Shown here piece after piece: positions 8,951 through 17,355 of a stretch of 64,000 nt of DNA (positions within the stretch are counted from its first letter, which is position 1; the number at the start of each line of letters is the position of its first letter). The notes below the pieces were generated by a model, which saw only the letters and a list, made by a program, of their open reading frames with translations, had not been told where the DNA came from and searched no databases. Both the position numbers and the translations under genes were made by a program. The DNA is from Bradyrhizobium sp. 195 (GTDB taxonomy: Bacteria; Pseudomonadota; Alphaproteobacteria; Rhizobiales; Xanthobacteraceae). The DNA lies in assembly GCF_023101665.1 (NCBI RefSeq), contig NZ_CP082161.1, positions 5,270,001-5,334,000 of the forward strand, in the 5' to 3' direction.

Positions 8951-9071
8951 TGGTGTCTTTGGGGGGACCGGGCTACTGGAGGCCCAATATACGACGTATT
9001 GCCGCCCGGGGGAAACATGCCTCGGGCCGCCGATTATCCTTAATATTGCGGTCTTCGGAGCCCCCGTCCCC

Positions 9072-9986
9072 CTATGACGGTTTGACGCTTGCCTGCCGCC
9101 GGGCCGGGATCGTCATGGCGGCGACGCCGAGGACGACGCAGGCAAGCCCGATCCAGGCAGTCTGGCTCAGGCTCTCGCCGAGAAGGGCGACGCTGATGGC
9201 GACACCGATGGGCACGCGGAGATAGGCCTGCGCCGTGGTGCCGACCGAGCCCAGGGTCTGGATCAGGCGGAAGTAGATCGCAAACGCTGCGGCCGTCGAG
9301 AACACGGCGAGCGCGAGCAGCGCCAGCACTGAGCTTTGCGAGGGCGACAGCGTCCAGGGCTGCTCGACCACGAGCGAGGCCGGGATCAGGACGGCGGCCC
9401 CGGCCAGCAGCGAGCCGGCTGCCGGCGCCATGGGATCGAGCCCCTTGAAGCTGCGGCCGAAGATCGCGGCGCATGCATAGCAGATGGTGGCGGCGACGAT
9501 CGCGGCCTCCGCGACGAGGCCGCCGCCAATGTCATGGAAGGCATCGACGCCGACGATCAGCAGGATGCCGGCCATGCCGGCGACGACGCCGAACAGCTTT
9601 CGCGGTGTCGTCGCTTCGTGACGGGTCACGATTGCAGTGAGCAGGAAGGTGAAGATCGGTCCGGCCGAGTTGAGGATGGTGGCCAGCGCGGCATCGACGT
9701 GGCGCTCGCCCCAGGCGATCAGCGTCCAGGGGATCACGCTGTTGAGTACGGCCTGGAACGCGAACCGCCGCCAGGTCGCGGCATCCGTCGGCATTCGGAT
9801 GCCGCGTGCCCACATGACGGCCAGCAGCAACAGGCCCGCGATCGTGGTGCGCGCCGCGATCAGCGTGATCGGCGGGATGGTGGCAACGCCGAGCTTGATG
9901 AAGGTGTAGGACCCGCCCCAGAGCGTTGCGAGCGCGACCAGGAGCGCCAGCTCGACGGCGATGTTGGTGTCCTGCCGGTTGTCCAT
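9072..9986 (-). CDS. EamA/DMT-superfamily transporter
   Basis: A 304-residue protein with about ten hydrophobic helices and the internal duplication of the EamA (drug/metabolite transporter) family. The opening LLVALATLWGGSYTFIKLGV and the late PIGVAISVALLGESLSQ are typical signatures of the two halves. These are inner-membrane exporters of amino acids or other metabolites; the substrate cannot be inferred. It is monocistronic in appearance, with an 80-base gap to the NUDIX gene downstream. Confidence 0.9.
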   Translation of the reverse strand: MDNRQDTNIAVELALLVALATLWGGSYTFIKLGVATIPPITLIAARTTIAGLLLLAVMWARGIRMPTDAATWRRFAFQAVLNSVIPWTLIAWGERHVDAALATILNSAGPIFTFLLTAIVTRHEATTPRKLFGVVAGMAGILLIVGVDAFHDIGGGLVAEAAIVAATICYACAAIFGRSFKGLDPMAPAAGSLLAGAAVLIPASLVVEQPWTLSPSQSSVLALLALAVFSTAAAFAIYFRLIQTLGSVGTTAQAYLRVPIGVAISVALLGESLSQTAWIGLACVVLGVAAMTIPARRQASVKPS

Positions 9987-10066
9987 TCTGTGCGTCCCAT
10001 CCGTTCGCGACGGACGGAACCTAGCGCGACCGCAGTCCTTGATACTTCGTCGGGTGTCGAAGTGTC

Positions 10067-10882
10067 TTAGCCCAGTGCCCCCACCTCGAACACCTCGCCG
10101 TCATAGCCGGCCTCGCGGGGGATGCGGAGCTGGCGGCCGGTTTCGGTCTTGGTCATGACCGGCATCACCGTGACGATCGACATGCCGCGGGCATGCTCCA
10201 TCGCGGCCTGCACCGTTGCCTGCTTCGCCAGCCGGATCAGATTACGCGTGGTCGGGAACGGCAGCTTGAAGCGGCCGCTTTCGCCGCCGTCCACCGCCTC
10301 GCGCGGCGAAATCCAGATCGAATCCGTCGACTCCCGGCCGTCATGGGCGCCGAGCTGGTCGGGCGGCGCTGCGGCAAGGAAGAACCAGGTGTCGAAGCGT
10401 TTTGGCATGCCCTCGGGCGTGATCCAGTGCGCGTAAGGCACCAGCGTGTCGAGCGCGAGCTGCAGATTGTTGTCGGCCAGGATGCTCAGGAAGCTGACCT
10501 TGTGCTCGTTGAGCGCGACGCGGTGTTGATCTGCGAGTTCGCCGGCACGCTTGGCATCGACAGGCGCACCAGTCCCCCTCGAGCTCGCCAGCAGGATGCC
10601 GCTTTCCTCAAAGGTCTCGCGGATCGCGGCGATGCGGAAGCCGCGGTCCGCTTCGCTCAAGCCCTCGCCGCCCGAATACAGATCGGTGCGGGCGACGATC
10701 TCCTTGTCACCGGCATCGACGCTGCCGCCGGGAAACACCAGCGCGCCCGAGCTGAACTCGATCTGATGATGGCGAACCATCATGAAGACTTCAATTTCGC
10801 CGCGGCCCTTGCCGTCGGCCCTCGCGCCATCGCGCAGCAGGAGGATCGTCGAGGCCGGGCGTGATGCTGATGTCTCGGCCAT
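10067..10882 (-). CDS. NUDIX hydrolase (NUDT19-like)
   Basis: A 271-residue protein with a NUDIX fold: SSGALVFPGGSVDAGD is the conserved strand before the box, and RETFEESGILL is the core of the NUDIX box (REUXEEXGU). The spacing between the two is longer than in MutT, as in the NUDT7/NUDT19-like CoA-diphosphatase group; hydrolysis of CoA or acyl-CoA is therefore possible. I placed the start at the ATG at 10882. It follows the DHDPS-like gene by four bases, so the two are co-translated. Its place behind an acyl-CoA cluster fits a CoA-related role, by inference. Confidence 0.85.
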   Translation of the reverse strand: MAETSASRPASTILLLRDGARADGKGRGEIEVFMMVRHHQIEFSSGALVFPGGSVDAGDKEIVARTDLYSGGEGLSEADRGFRIAAIRETFEESGILLASSRGTGAPVDAKRAGELADQHRVALNEHKVSFLSILADNNLQLALDTLVPYAHWITPEGMPKRFDTWFFLAAAPPDQLGAHDGRESTDSIWISPREAVDGGESGRFKLPFPTTRNLIRLAKQATVQAAMEHARGMSIVTVMPVMTKTETGRQLRIPREAGYDGEVFEVGALG

Positions 10883-10886
10883 GCGA

Positions 10887-11840
10887 TTAACCCGCGGCGC
10901 TGGATTGCGGGCCGAGATTGGCGCGCTTGTCGACACGGGCGACGCGCGACAGCAGGTATTCGACCTCCGCCTTCGCCATCGCCGTGATGGTCGCGCCGGG
11001 CTTGCGCTGGGCGCTGGAGGCGATGATGCCGCGCTTCTGGAGCACGTATTTGCGGATGGTCAGGCCGACACCGGGCTGCTGCTCGTAGCGGATCAGCGGC
11101 AGGTGCGCGTCGAACAGATCATGCGCGGCATCGCGCTTGCCGGCCTTGGAGAGATTCACGACGTCGATCAGAAGCTCCGGGAAGGCGTAGCCGGTCATGG
11201 CGCCGTCGGCACCGCGCTCCATCTCGAAGTCCAGGAACGTGCCGCCATTGCCGCAGAGAATGGAGAGCGGACGGAGCGAACCGTCCTTCTGGAAGCCGCG
11301 CAGTGTCGTGATCTTCTCGAGCCCCGGCCAGTCCTCATGCTTGAGCATCACGCAATTCGGATTGTCCATGACGATCTTGCGGATCACGGCGGGCGTGAAC
11401 ACCACCGACAGCGTCAGCGGATAATCCTGCAGCACCCAGGGCACATCAGGCCCGATCGCTTCGGCCGCCTGCTTGAAATAGCCGACGATCTGGTCGTCGG
11501 TGCGAAGCGACGGCGGCGGCGCGATCATGACGCCGGCCGCACCCGCATCCATGGACGCCTTCGCCAGCGAGCGCATGGTGGCAAAGCCCGGCGCGGAGAC
11601 GCCGACGATCACCTGCATCTTCTTGGCGCGCTTGACGAAGCGCACCGCGACCTGCTCGGCTTCAGCGGCGTCGAGCTTGGGCGCTTCGCCGAGGATGCCC
11701 AGCACCGTGACGCCGTCGCAGCCGACCTCCTCGTAGAAATCGGTCAGGCGGTCGATCGAGCGCTCGTCGATCCGGCCGTCGTCGTGGAACGGCGTCGGCG
11801 CGATTGCGAAAGTGCCCTTGGCGTCGGCGGTGAGTTTCAT
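10887..11840 (-). CDS. Dihydrodipicolinate synthase-family aldolase/lyase
   Basis: A 317-residue protein of the DapA/N-acetylneuraminate lyase family of class I aldolases. It opens with GTFAIAPTPFHDDGRID and has the GVTVLGILGEAPKLD strand-turn. The Schiff-base lysine is in CVMLKHEDWPG, and a tyrosine is present in VLQDYPL at the usual place. The sequence diverges from true DapA, and genome context is not lysine synthesis, so another 2-oxoacid substrate is likely. Four bases separate it from the NUDIX gene. The ATG at 11840 was chosen over upstream alternatives because those lie inside a palindromic repeat. Confidence 0.88.
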   Translation of the reverse strand: MKLTADAKGTFAIAPTPFHDDGRIDERSIDRLTDFYEEVGCDGVTVLGILGEAPKLDAAEAEQVAVRFVKRAKKMQVIVGVSAPGFATMRSLAKASMDAGAAGVMIAPPPSLRTDDQIVGYFKQAAEAIGPDVPWVLQDYPLTLSVVFTPAVIRKIVMDNPNCVMLKHEDWPGLEKITTLRGFQKDGSLRPLSILCGNGGTFLDFEMERGADGAMTGYAFPELLIDVVNLSKAGKRDAAHDLFDAHLPLIRYEQQPGVGLTIRKYVLQKRGIIASSAQRKPGATITAMAKAEVEYLLSRVARVDKRANLGPQSSAAG

Positions 11841-11861
11841 CAGTCCTTGTATCCTTTGTTT

Positions 11862-11940
11862 CGTCATTCCGGGACGATGCGTCAGCATCGAACCCGGAAT
11901 CTCGAGGTTCCGGGTTCACGCTTCGCGTGCCCCGGAACGA
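11862..11940. repeat. Palindromic repeat, family C (CGTCATTCCGGG... type)
   Basis: An inverted repeat with arms CGTCATTCCGGG and CCCGGAACGA, and inner arms AACCCGGAATC and GGTTCCGGGTT. A second copy lies at 12853-12943. It fills the gap between the dehydrogenase and DHDPS-like genes. Confidence 0.85.
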
Positions 11941-11949
11941 CAAATCACG

Positions 11950-12828
11950 CTAAAACCGCCGTGCTCCCATCTTGATCTGCTCCTCGGAGAAGAAGATCTC
12001 CTTGGCATGATCGGCGATGTCCTGGGCCTTCCAGCCCGTGTGCGGCGGTTTCCAGCCTTCCATTTCCATCATCCGCATCTCGCGCACGCCGCGGGGCCCG
12101 GACACGCCCAGCACCTTGCCGGTCTGGTCGCCCGACAAGTCGCTGACCATGTATAGCACGGCCGGCGCGATGCCGTCCGGCCCCAGCGCCGCGCCCGGGT
12201 TCTCCTTATAGCGGGGCAGGTCTGCGGTCATGCGGGTCAGGGCGCCCGGCGCCAGCGTCCAGATCCGGATGTTGTACTTGCGGCCCTCGATCGCCAGCAC
12301 GTTGGACAGGCCCCAGATGCCGCCCTTGGCAGCTCCATAATTGGTCTGGCCGAAATTGCCGATCAGGCCCGAGGTCGAGGAGGTGTTGACGATGACGCCG
12401 CCGCCGTTTTCCCGCATCCAGCGAAACACCGGCAGGGTGCAACAAAAGGTGCCTTTCAGATGCACCTTGATCACCTTGTCCCAGTCCGATTCGGTGGCTT
12501 TTGCGAAGGTCTGGTCGCGCAGGATACCGGCATTGTTGACCAGGATGTCGGCGCGGCCGAAGTGCTTGATGGCGTCGTCGAACACCGACTGGCCGCCCTC
12601 CATGGTGGAGATGTCGGCGCCGTTGGCGACCGCCTTGCCGCCCTCGGCCGTGATCGCGTCCACCACAAGCTGCGCCATGGACTTGTCGGCACCGGAGCCG
12701 TCGCGGGGCCCGCCGAGGTCGTTGACCACGACCGAGGCCCCTTCCCGCGCGAACAGCTTTGCGTAGGCCTCACCGAGGCCCCCGCCCGCGCCGGTGATCA
12801 GCGCAACCTTGCCGTCGAGTAGTCCCAT
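11950..12828 (-). CDS. Short-chain dehydrogenase (3-hydroxyacyl-CoA dehydrogenase-like)
   Basis: A 292-residue classical SDR resembling the dehydrogenase part of peroxisomal multifunctional enzyme type 2. The NAD-binding loop is TGAGGGLGEAYA (from residue 12), NNAG lies at 98-101, and the catalytic set is Ser151, Tyr164 and Lys168 (YGAAK). The insertion NDLGGPRDGSG after the second strand is a hallmark of MFE-2-like enzymes. It should oxidise a 3-hydroxyacyl-CoA. It sits in a leftward group with a MaoC hydratase and a thiolase, which supports a beta-oxidation-like route for an unusual acyl chain or steroid side chain. Confidence 0.9.
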   Translation of the reverse strand: MGLLDGKVALITGAGGGLGEAYAKLFAREGASVVVNDLGGPRDGSGADKSMAQLVVDAITAEGGKAVANGADISTMEGGQSVFDDAIKHFGRADILVNNAGILRDQTFAKATESDWDKVIKVHLKGTFCCTLPVFRWMRENGGGVIVNTSSTSGLIGNFGQTNYGAAKGGIWGLSNVLAIEGRKYNIRIWTLAPGALTRMTADLPRYKENPGAALGPDGIAPAVLYMVSDLSGDQTGKVLGVSGPRGVREMRMMEMEGWKPPHTGWKAQDIADHAKEIFFSEEQIKMGARRF

Positions 12829-12852
12829 GGTGGCCTCTCCCTTTTTGTTATT

Positions 12853-12943
12853 GTCATTCCGGGGCAGCGCGCAGCGCTGAACCCGGAATCCGGAGGTCCT
12901 AGCGCGAGATTCCGGGTTCGCGCTTCGCGCGCCCCGGAATGAC
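12853..12943. repeat. Palindromic repeat, family C
   Basis: The arms are GTCATTCCGGGGC and GCCCCGGAATGAC, and the inner arms are GAACCCGGAATC and GATTCCGGGTTC. It lies between the MaoC and dehydrogenase genes. It is the fuller of the two copies in this window. Confidence 0.9.
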
Positions 12944-12951
12944 AGCGGAGA

Positions 12952-13812
12952 CTAACCCAGCACCGTCTTGCCGTTCTTGATCACCGTAACCCCGCGCGCC
13001 TTCACCTTGGCTTCGAACGAGATCACGTTGCCGTCCTTCCAGAGGTCCATGGTCACGGTCTCGCCGGGATAGACCGGCGAGGAGAACCGCGCGACATGCT
13101 GGCGGAACGCGGAGGCGTCGTAGTCGGCATAGGTCTGGAGCACGCCGCGGCAGGTGATGCCGTAGGTGCACATGCCGTGCAGGATCGGGCGCGGAAAGCC
13201 GGCCTTCTTCGCAAACTCGGGGTCCGAGTGCAGCGGGTTGCGGTCGCCGCAGAGGCGGTAGACCAGCGCCTGATCGGGGCGCGTTACGATGTCGATGGTC
13301 TTGTCGGGGTTGCGTGAGGGGATCTTGTGCGGATCGGGCTGGGTCAGGTTGGGCCCGCCAAAGCCGCCGTCGCCGCGGGCGAAGCGCGAGGCGACCAGCG
13401 TTGCCAGCTTCTCGCCCTTCTCGTTCTTGAGCACGGTCTGATGGGCGATGACGACGCCCTTGTCCTTGCCCTTGTCGTAGACCTCGACGACGGAGGAGTC
13501 GGCGGTGATGTTCGCAGCGACCGGCAGCGGCTGGTGGAAGGTGATGTCGCGCTCGCCGTCCACCACCATGACGCGGTTGAGATTCATCTCGCCCGGCCCC
13601 GAGCCCCACGCGGCGACGGACGCGAACGTCGGCACCACCTTCAGCGGCCGCGGCGTCAACGTGCCCTCGTTGACAAAGGCAAGCTCCTTCTCGTCCATGG
13701 GATCGGCGCCGAGGCCGATGCCGTAGGCGTAGAGCATCACCTCCCGGTCGGTGTAGGCATATTTTTGGCCGAGGTTCTTGAGGGACTTCAGTTCTTCGTA
13801 TCTGGCGGACAT
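12952..13812 (-). CDS. MaoC-like (R)-specific enoyl-CoA hydratase
   Basis: A 286-residue double hot-dog protein of the MFE-2 hydratase-2 type. The active-site motif appears in the C-terminal half as YRLCGDRNPLHSDPEFAKKA, with Asp and His in the D..N.H pattern, followed by FPRPILHGMCTYG. It should hydrate a trans-2-enoyl-CoA to the (R)-3-hydroxyacyl-CoA that the neighbouring dehydrogenase could oxidise. A repeat of family C separates the two genes, so whether they share one transcript is uncertain. Confidence 0.92.
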   Translation of the reverse strand: MSARYEELKSLKNLGQKYAYTDREVMLYAYGIGLGADPMDEKELAFVNEGTLTPRPLKVVPTFASVAAWGSGPGEMNLNRVMVVDGERDITFHQPLPVAANITADSSVVEVYDKGKDKGVVIAHQTVLKNEKGEKLATLVASRFARGDGGFGGPNLTQPDPHKIPSRNPDKTIDIVTRPDQALVYRLCGDRNPLHSDPEFAKKAGFPRPILHGMCTYGITCRGVLQTYADYDASAFRQHVARFSSPVYPGETVTMDLWKDGNVISFEAKVKARGVTVIKNGKTVLG

Positions 13813-13864
13813 TTTTCTGGTTTCCTTCCCGGACTCTCCGCGAGCAGCGGCGCTCGTTAATGTG

Positions 13865-14011
13865 CCCTCTCCCCTTGTGGGAGAGGGCCAGATGCTGCCC
13901 GCAACAAACTCATTTGGGTGAGGGGTTGCTTCCTCATCGAGCAGTCTCTCTGCGGAGACAAACCCCTCATCCGGCGCTTCGCGCCACCTTCTCCCACAAG
14001 GGGAGAAGGAA
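13865..14011. repeat. Palindromic repeat, family F (CCCTCTCCCCTTGTGGGAG type)
   Basis: The left arm contains CTCTCCCCTTGTGGGAGAGG and the right arm CTTCTCCCACAAGGGGAGAAGG, so each arm is itself a small palindrome. In between are AACCCCTCATCCGG and TGAGGGGTT. This is a single copy in this window; the motif is familiar from many alpha- and betaproteobacterial genomes. Confidence 0.8.
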
Positions 14012-14021
14012 GAAAGAATTC

Positions 14022-14092
14022 GTAGGATGGGTAGAGCGAAGCGAAACCCATCATTGCGAGCGTCGGTGGGTTTCGCTTCGCTCTACCCACCC
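14022..14092. repeat. Palindromic repeat, variant of family A
   Basis: Starts GTAGGATGGGTAGAGCGAAG and ends CTTCGCTCTACCCACCC, giving a long inverted repeat. It is similar in layout to the GTAGGGTGGGCAAAG family but with AGAGCGAAGCGAAACCCATC inside. It lies directly after family F, before the DUF35 gene. Confidence 0.8.
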
Positions 14093-14107
14093 AACGCAGC
14101 CTCGCGC

Positions 14108-14497
14108 TCAAGCCACGGTGAAGAACGGCAATGGCGCGCCATCCGTGGGCTTGAACACCACCTTCACCTTCTGGCCGATCTTCAGCGTCGTGAGATCGCA
14201 GTCGACGAAATTGGTCTGCACCGACGGCCCCTCCTTCAGCGTGACATAGCCGATGGCATAGGGCCCGGTCGGCGACTTCCGCATCAGGCTCCAGGTGTAG
14301 ATCGTGCCCTCGCCCGAAGCTTGCTCCCACACCGTCTTGTCGGAATAGCAGAACGGACAGATCGAGCGCGGGAAGTAATGCGCCTCGCCGCACGCCGTGC
14401 AGCGCTTGATCATGAACTTGCCCTCTTTGGCCGCGTCCCAGAACGCGGCGGTCTCGGGGTTCGTGACCGGGGCCGGATATTTCTTCGCTTCACTCAT
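14108..14497 (-). CDS. DUF35 OB-fold/zinc-ribbon acyl-CoA-binding partner protein
   Basis: A 129-residue protein with a rubredoxin-like zinc ribbon (Cys33, Cys36, Cys47, Cys50 in CTACGEAHYFPRSICPFC) followed by an OB-fold. This is the DUF35 (ChsH2-type) layout. Family members pair with SCPx-like thiolases or MaoC-like hydratases and help hold the CoA substrate. The stop codon of the thiolase and this start share one base (TGATG), indicating translational coupling and, by inference, a physical complex. Confidence 0.9.
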   Translation of the reverse strand: MSEAKKYPAPVTNPETAAFWDAAKEGKFMIKRCTACGEAHYFPRSICPFCYSDKTVWEQASGEGTIYTWSLMRKSPTGPYAIGYVTLKEGPSVQTNFVDCDLTTLKIGQKVKVVFKPTDGAPLPFFTVA

Positions 14498-15654
14498 CAC
14501 ACGCGCTCCAGAATGGCGGTCGAGGCGGCGTGGCGAACACCCAAAAGGCCGCCGGTGCCGTGGGCGATGGCGAGATCGCAATTCTTGACCTGCACCTTCG
14601 GATGCGCCTCGCCGCGCAGCTGCCGCACAGCCTCGATGATCTTGGTCATGCCGCCGCGGTTGACGGGATGGTTGCTGCAAAGGCCGCCGCCATCGGTGTT
14701 GAACGGCAGCTTGCCGACGCCAGAGATCAGATTGCCGTCGGCGACGAACTTGCCGCCCTCGCCCTTCTTGCAGAAGCCGAGGTCTTCGAGCTGCATCAGC
14801 ACCGTGATGGTGAAGCTGTCATAGATGGAGGCGTATTTGATGTCCTTCGGCGTGATGCCGGCTTCCTCGAAGGCGCGCGGACCGGACCAGATGCCGGCGG
14901 AGTACGTGAGATCGAGATCCTTGCCGCCGCGCGGCCCCTTCATCGCCTCGCCGTGGCCGATCAGCGTGACCAGCGGCTTCTTCAGGCTCTTGGCGATCTC
15001 CGGCGTCGTCACGATCAGCGCGCCGCCGCCGTCGGAGACGACGCAGCAATCCATGCGATGCAGGGGATCGGAGATCATCGGCGAGTTCAGCACGTCCTCG
15101 ACGGTGACGACATCTTTCAGCATCGCATGCGGATTGTATTGCGCGTGATGCGAGGCCGCGACCTTGATCCAGGCGAGCTGCTCTGAGGTGGTGCCGTAGT
15201 CGTGCATGTGGCGCATGGCACACATGCCATAGGCATTGTGCGTGGTCGCGCCGTAAGCGGACTCGAAATCGGCTTCCGCGCCAGCGGCACGCGGCGGCAT
15301 CACGCCGGTGCGCGGCTTGCCGGCGAGCGTGATCAGCGCGATCGAGCACTTGCCCGCCGCGATCGCCTCGGCGGCATGGCCGAGATGGATGATATAGGAA
15401 CAGCCGCCGGTCTCGGTGGAATCGACGTGGCGGAGCTTCTTGGTGTTCAGGCCGAGATAATCGACCATCGGCCAGGCGCCGCCGGGCGCATCGCCTGCGC
15501 AGAAATAGCCGTCGACATCGTCCTTGGAGAGCCCGGCATCCTCGATCGCGCCCTTGGCGACCTCGGCATGGAGCTGCGCGGTGGATTTGTCCGGCGCATG
15601 CCGGGTCGGGTGTTCAAAAATCCCGGCAATGTAGGCCTTGCCCTTGATGGTCAA
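14497..15654 (-). CDS. SCPx-like thiolase / acetyl-CoA acetyltransferase
   Basis: A 385-residue non-decarboxylating thiolase-like enzyme. The likely nucleophile is Cys85 in TETGGCSYI, and the C-terminal catalytic region includes GGGLCSNHPVNRGG and HGTGGLLG. This subgroup needs a DUF35 partner, which is encoded just downstream with a one-base overlap. It would cleave a 3-ketoacyl-CoA, completing the sequence hydratase, dehydrogenase, thiolase encoded in this cluster. It is the first gene of the leftward group; upstream lie only repeats, so the promoter should fall within 15655-15775. Confidence 0.9.
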   Translation of the reverse strand: MTIKGKAYIAGIFEHPTRHAPDKSTAQLHAEVAKGAIEDAGLSKDDVDGYFCAGDAPGGAWPMVDYLGLNTKKLRHVDSTETGGCSYIIHLGHAAEAIAAGKCSIALITLAGKPRTGVMPPRAAGAEADFESAYGATTHNAYGMCAMRHMHDYGTTSEQLAWIKVAASHHAQYNPHAMLKDVVTVEDVLNSPMISDPLHRMDCCVVSDGGGALIVTTPEIAKSLKKPLVTLIGHGEAMKGPRGGKDLDLTYSAGIWSGPRAFEEAGITPKDIKYASIYDSFTITVLMQLEDLGFCKKGEGGKFVADGNLISGVGKLPFNTDGGGLCSNHPVNRGGMTKIIEAVRQLRGEAHPKVQVKNCDLAIAHGTGGLLGVRHAASTAILERV

Positions 15655-15775
15655 ACTTCAGGTCTCCGCTGGCGTTTCTTCTTCGCTCTTTTTTCTGAAC
15701 CGCGGTGGCCGGATTGGCAAGCGCGGAAATATTCCGCCCCGCGAGAGGGCAGCGGGTGAGCGCAACTCCCCGCCC

Positions 15776-15953
15776 CGTCATCCTGAGGCGCGGGTGGCGC
15801 GATGCAAAGCATCGCGCCGGGAGCCTCGAAGGATGAACGGCCCGGCCATCTCGACAGCCGCGCCGCGACAGCCGGGCTGTCGCCCCTTCGAGGCTCGCCG
15901 AAGAGGCGAGCGCCTCCAGCGACAACGACTTCGCCGTTGCAAGGGGATGACGG
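15776..15953. repeat. Palindromic repeat, family G (CCGTCATCCTGAGG type)
   Basis: Starts CCGTCATCCTGAGGCGCG and ends AAGGGGATGACGG. Inner parts include GAGCCTCGAAGGATG and CCCCTTCGAGGCTC, which are complementary over most of their length. One copy in this window. Confidence 0.75.
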
Positions 15954-15979
15954 TCAGACATGGCTCGGTGCCTCCACAT

Positions 15980-16061
15980 CGTCATTGCGAGCGCAGCGAA
16001 GCAATCCAGGAGTTTCTCCGCGGATACATTTCTGGATTGCTTCGCTGCGCTCGCAATGACG
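15980..16061. repeat. Palindromic repeat, family B (CGTCATTGCGAGCGCAGCG type)
   Basis: Near-perfect palindrome: CGTCATTGCGAGCGCAGCGA at the left, CGCTCGCAATGACG at the right, with CAATCCAG and CTGGATTG inside. Other copies are at 22583-22662, 35896-35982 and a decayed one at 40167-40249. Confidence 0.92.
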
Positions 16062-16525
16062 GCCAGACACACCCCCGCATCCTCGCGGCGCTTCTCGCCC
16101 GAGCTTTGCGTCCGTCTGGCTCCCTCCCGAAACAGAGGGCGCAGGGAAGACCGGGTGCCGGCTGGGCACCCACGGTCCGCTGTGCGCAAATGCGCGAAGC
16201 ACAGATGCACAGCGGCATACAGGTGCGGCCAAACATCCGGCCTTCCCTGCGCAGTGGTTTGACGGCTTATGTCGTGCTCTCCCCGGGGAGCGTTGCACTA
16301 TTGCCCCCGTCGCCTTGCGGATGATCGATGCGCGGACCCGGTCGGGCCTCCACATCACCGCAAGCCTTGACGCACAGACCCCGGGCGTCAGGACCACACG
16401 ATTTTGCCGTACGCGAGACCGCGCCGGTCGTGTGCGCGCCGGCGTTGCTCACGGTGTGACCCGCCCTGCAACCGCCTCCGCGCCGACGCCGCCTGCGTCC
16501 ACCGCCGCTCACCCCGCGTTCGTGA
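16062..16525. repeat. Mosaic dispersed-repeat-like block
   Basis: A non-coding block with nested complementarity: GCAGGGAAG (16141-16149) pairs with CTTCCCTGC (16242-16250), and GGGTGCC with GGGCACCC inside it. The text resembles long mosaic repeats I associate with Bradyrhizobium intergenic regions; this cannot be confirmed within the window, where only one copy is present. No protein-like frame is supported. Confidence 0.45.
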
Positions 16526-16674
16526 CGATCGCGATACGCCCCTCTGACTGGGATGAGGTGGCGGATCGATACGACCTTTCCGAATTTCGGTCAATCGGAA
16601 TATTTTGGCGCGAATGGATTGCCCCACGGCGTGGATGTTTTGCCCGTCGGGCAACACAAGGGATGGTGTCACAA

Positions 16675-16759
16675 GGTGGTAAGGCGCAACGCGCCCTGCC
16701 CACCATGTCGCCGAGATCAATCCCGAAGACGTGGGCACGCTTCGCTTTGCCCACCCTAC
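16675..16759. repeat. Palindromic repeat, family A (decayed left arm)
   Basis: The right arm, CGTGGGCACGCTTCGCTTTG then CCCACCCTAC, is intact; the left arm is diverged (GGTGGTAAGGCGCAACGCGCC). The stop codon of the adjacent DUF4262 pseudogene is the TAG read from CTAC at its right end. Confidence 0.75.
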
Positions 16760-17243
16760 GAGACCCTGCGCAGGCCTTGCCAGTTGCCTTCCGTCAAATC
16801 GGGCTGCGCAGCGCGGGCTTCACCAGAGGCGTCCACGGCCCAGGGAAAATACCCGTCACGATCGGGGTACACGACCTGCAGACATTCGAACTCGTCATTG
16901 CCGTAGAACCACCTGCTCCATCCGAGATGCGAGCGATAGTGCTGCGACGACACCGGAAGAAGCACAGCGGCGGCATTCTGAAACAGCGCATCGGTCGCCG
17001 TCCAGCGTCAAGCTCACGGTAGATCGTCCAGAACGTATCCTGCGCCGTCTGCTGCCGCATCGAAAACACGATCACCTCTGGAAACCTGAACTTCAGCCAG
17101 AAGCCGGTGGTGTAGGCGAAGCCCGATCCTTCTTCGTCCGGCATGACATGCGTGCCGAACCAGCCGTGCTTGCGGACTTTCTCGACGAAGTTCTGCTCAT
17201 GCTTATCGAGCCGGTCAGGAGGGGCATCAAGGGCTGTGAACAT
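16756..17243 (-). pseudogene. DUF4262 protein gene, frameshifted
   Basis: The first part, from the ATG at 17243, reads through HGWFGTHVMPDEEGSGFAYT, TTGFWLKFRFPEVIVFSMRQ and TFWTIYRELDAGRR, which fits the DUF4262 family. After about 17005 the frame changes: the matching continuation (ALFQNAAAVLLPVSSQHYRS, then FYGNDEFECLQVVYPDRDGY) is in another frame and runs to the TAG at 16756. A small deletion near 17000-17010 explains the break, and the last codon lies in a family A repeat. A sequencing error is possible but the junction also seems to lack a few residues. Function of the family is unknown. Confidence 0.75.
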
Positions 17244-17355
17244 CGCAGCAGCATCCAGTCATAGACGGTGAGGATACACTGCGACGAACCAGCTTGGAAT
17301 GACACTGGCTTGCTGAGGTTGTGGTCCGGATGGAGCGCAGCAGGAGCAACCCTCC

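Larger units (their letters stand above)
15655..16755. other. Repeat island without intact genes
   Basis: About 1.1 kb between the thiolase and a DUF4262 pseudogene. It holds repeats of families G (15776-15953) and B (15980-16061), a mosaic repeat-like block (16062-16525) and most of a degenerate family A copy at the right edge. Open frames here are by-products of high GC content. The first 120 bases probably carry the thiolase promoter. Confidence 0.7.

Noticed and set aside
6389..9043. 884-codon open frame on the plus strand
   Set aside because: It is antisense to the sensor kinase over its whole length; the kinase frame has all catalytic motifs, while this one has no recognisable domain. 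High GC content makes long antisense frames common.
15638..16324. 228-codon plus-strand frame in the repeat island
   Set aside because: It runs through palindromic repeats of families G and B and the mosaic block, so it reflects repeat sequence rather than a gene.
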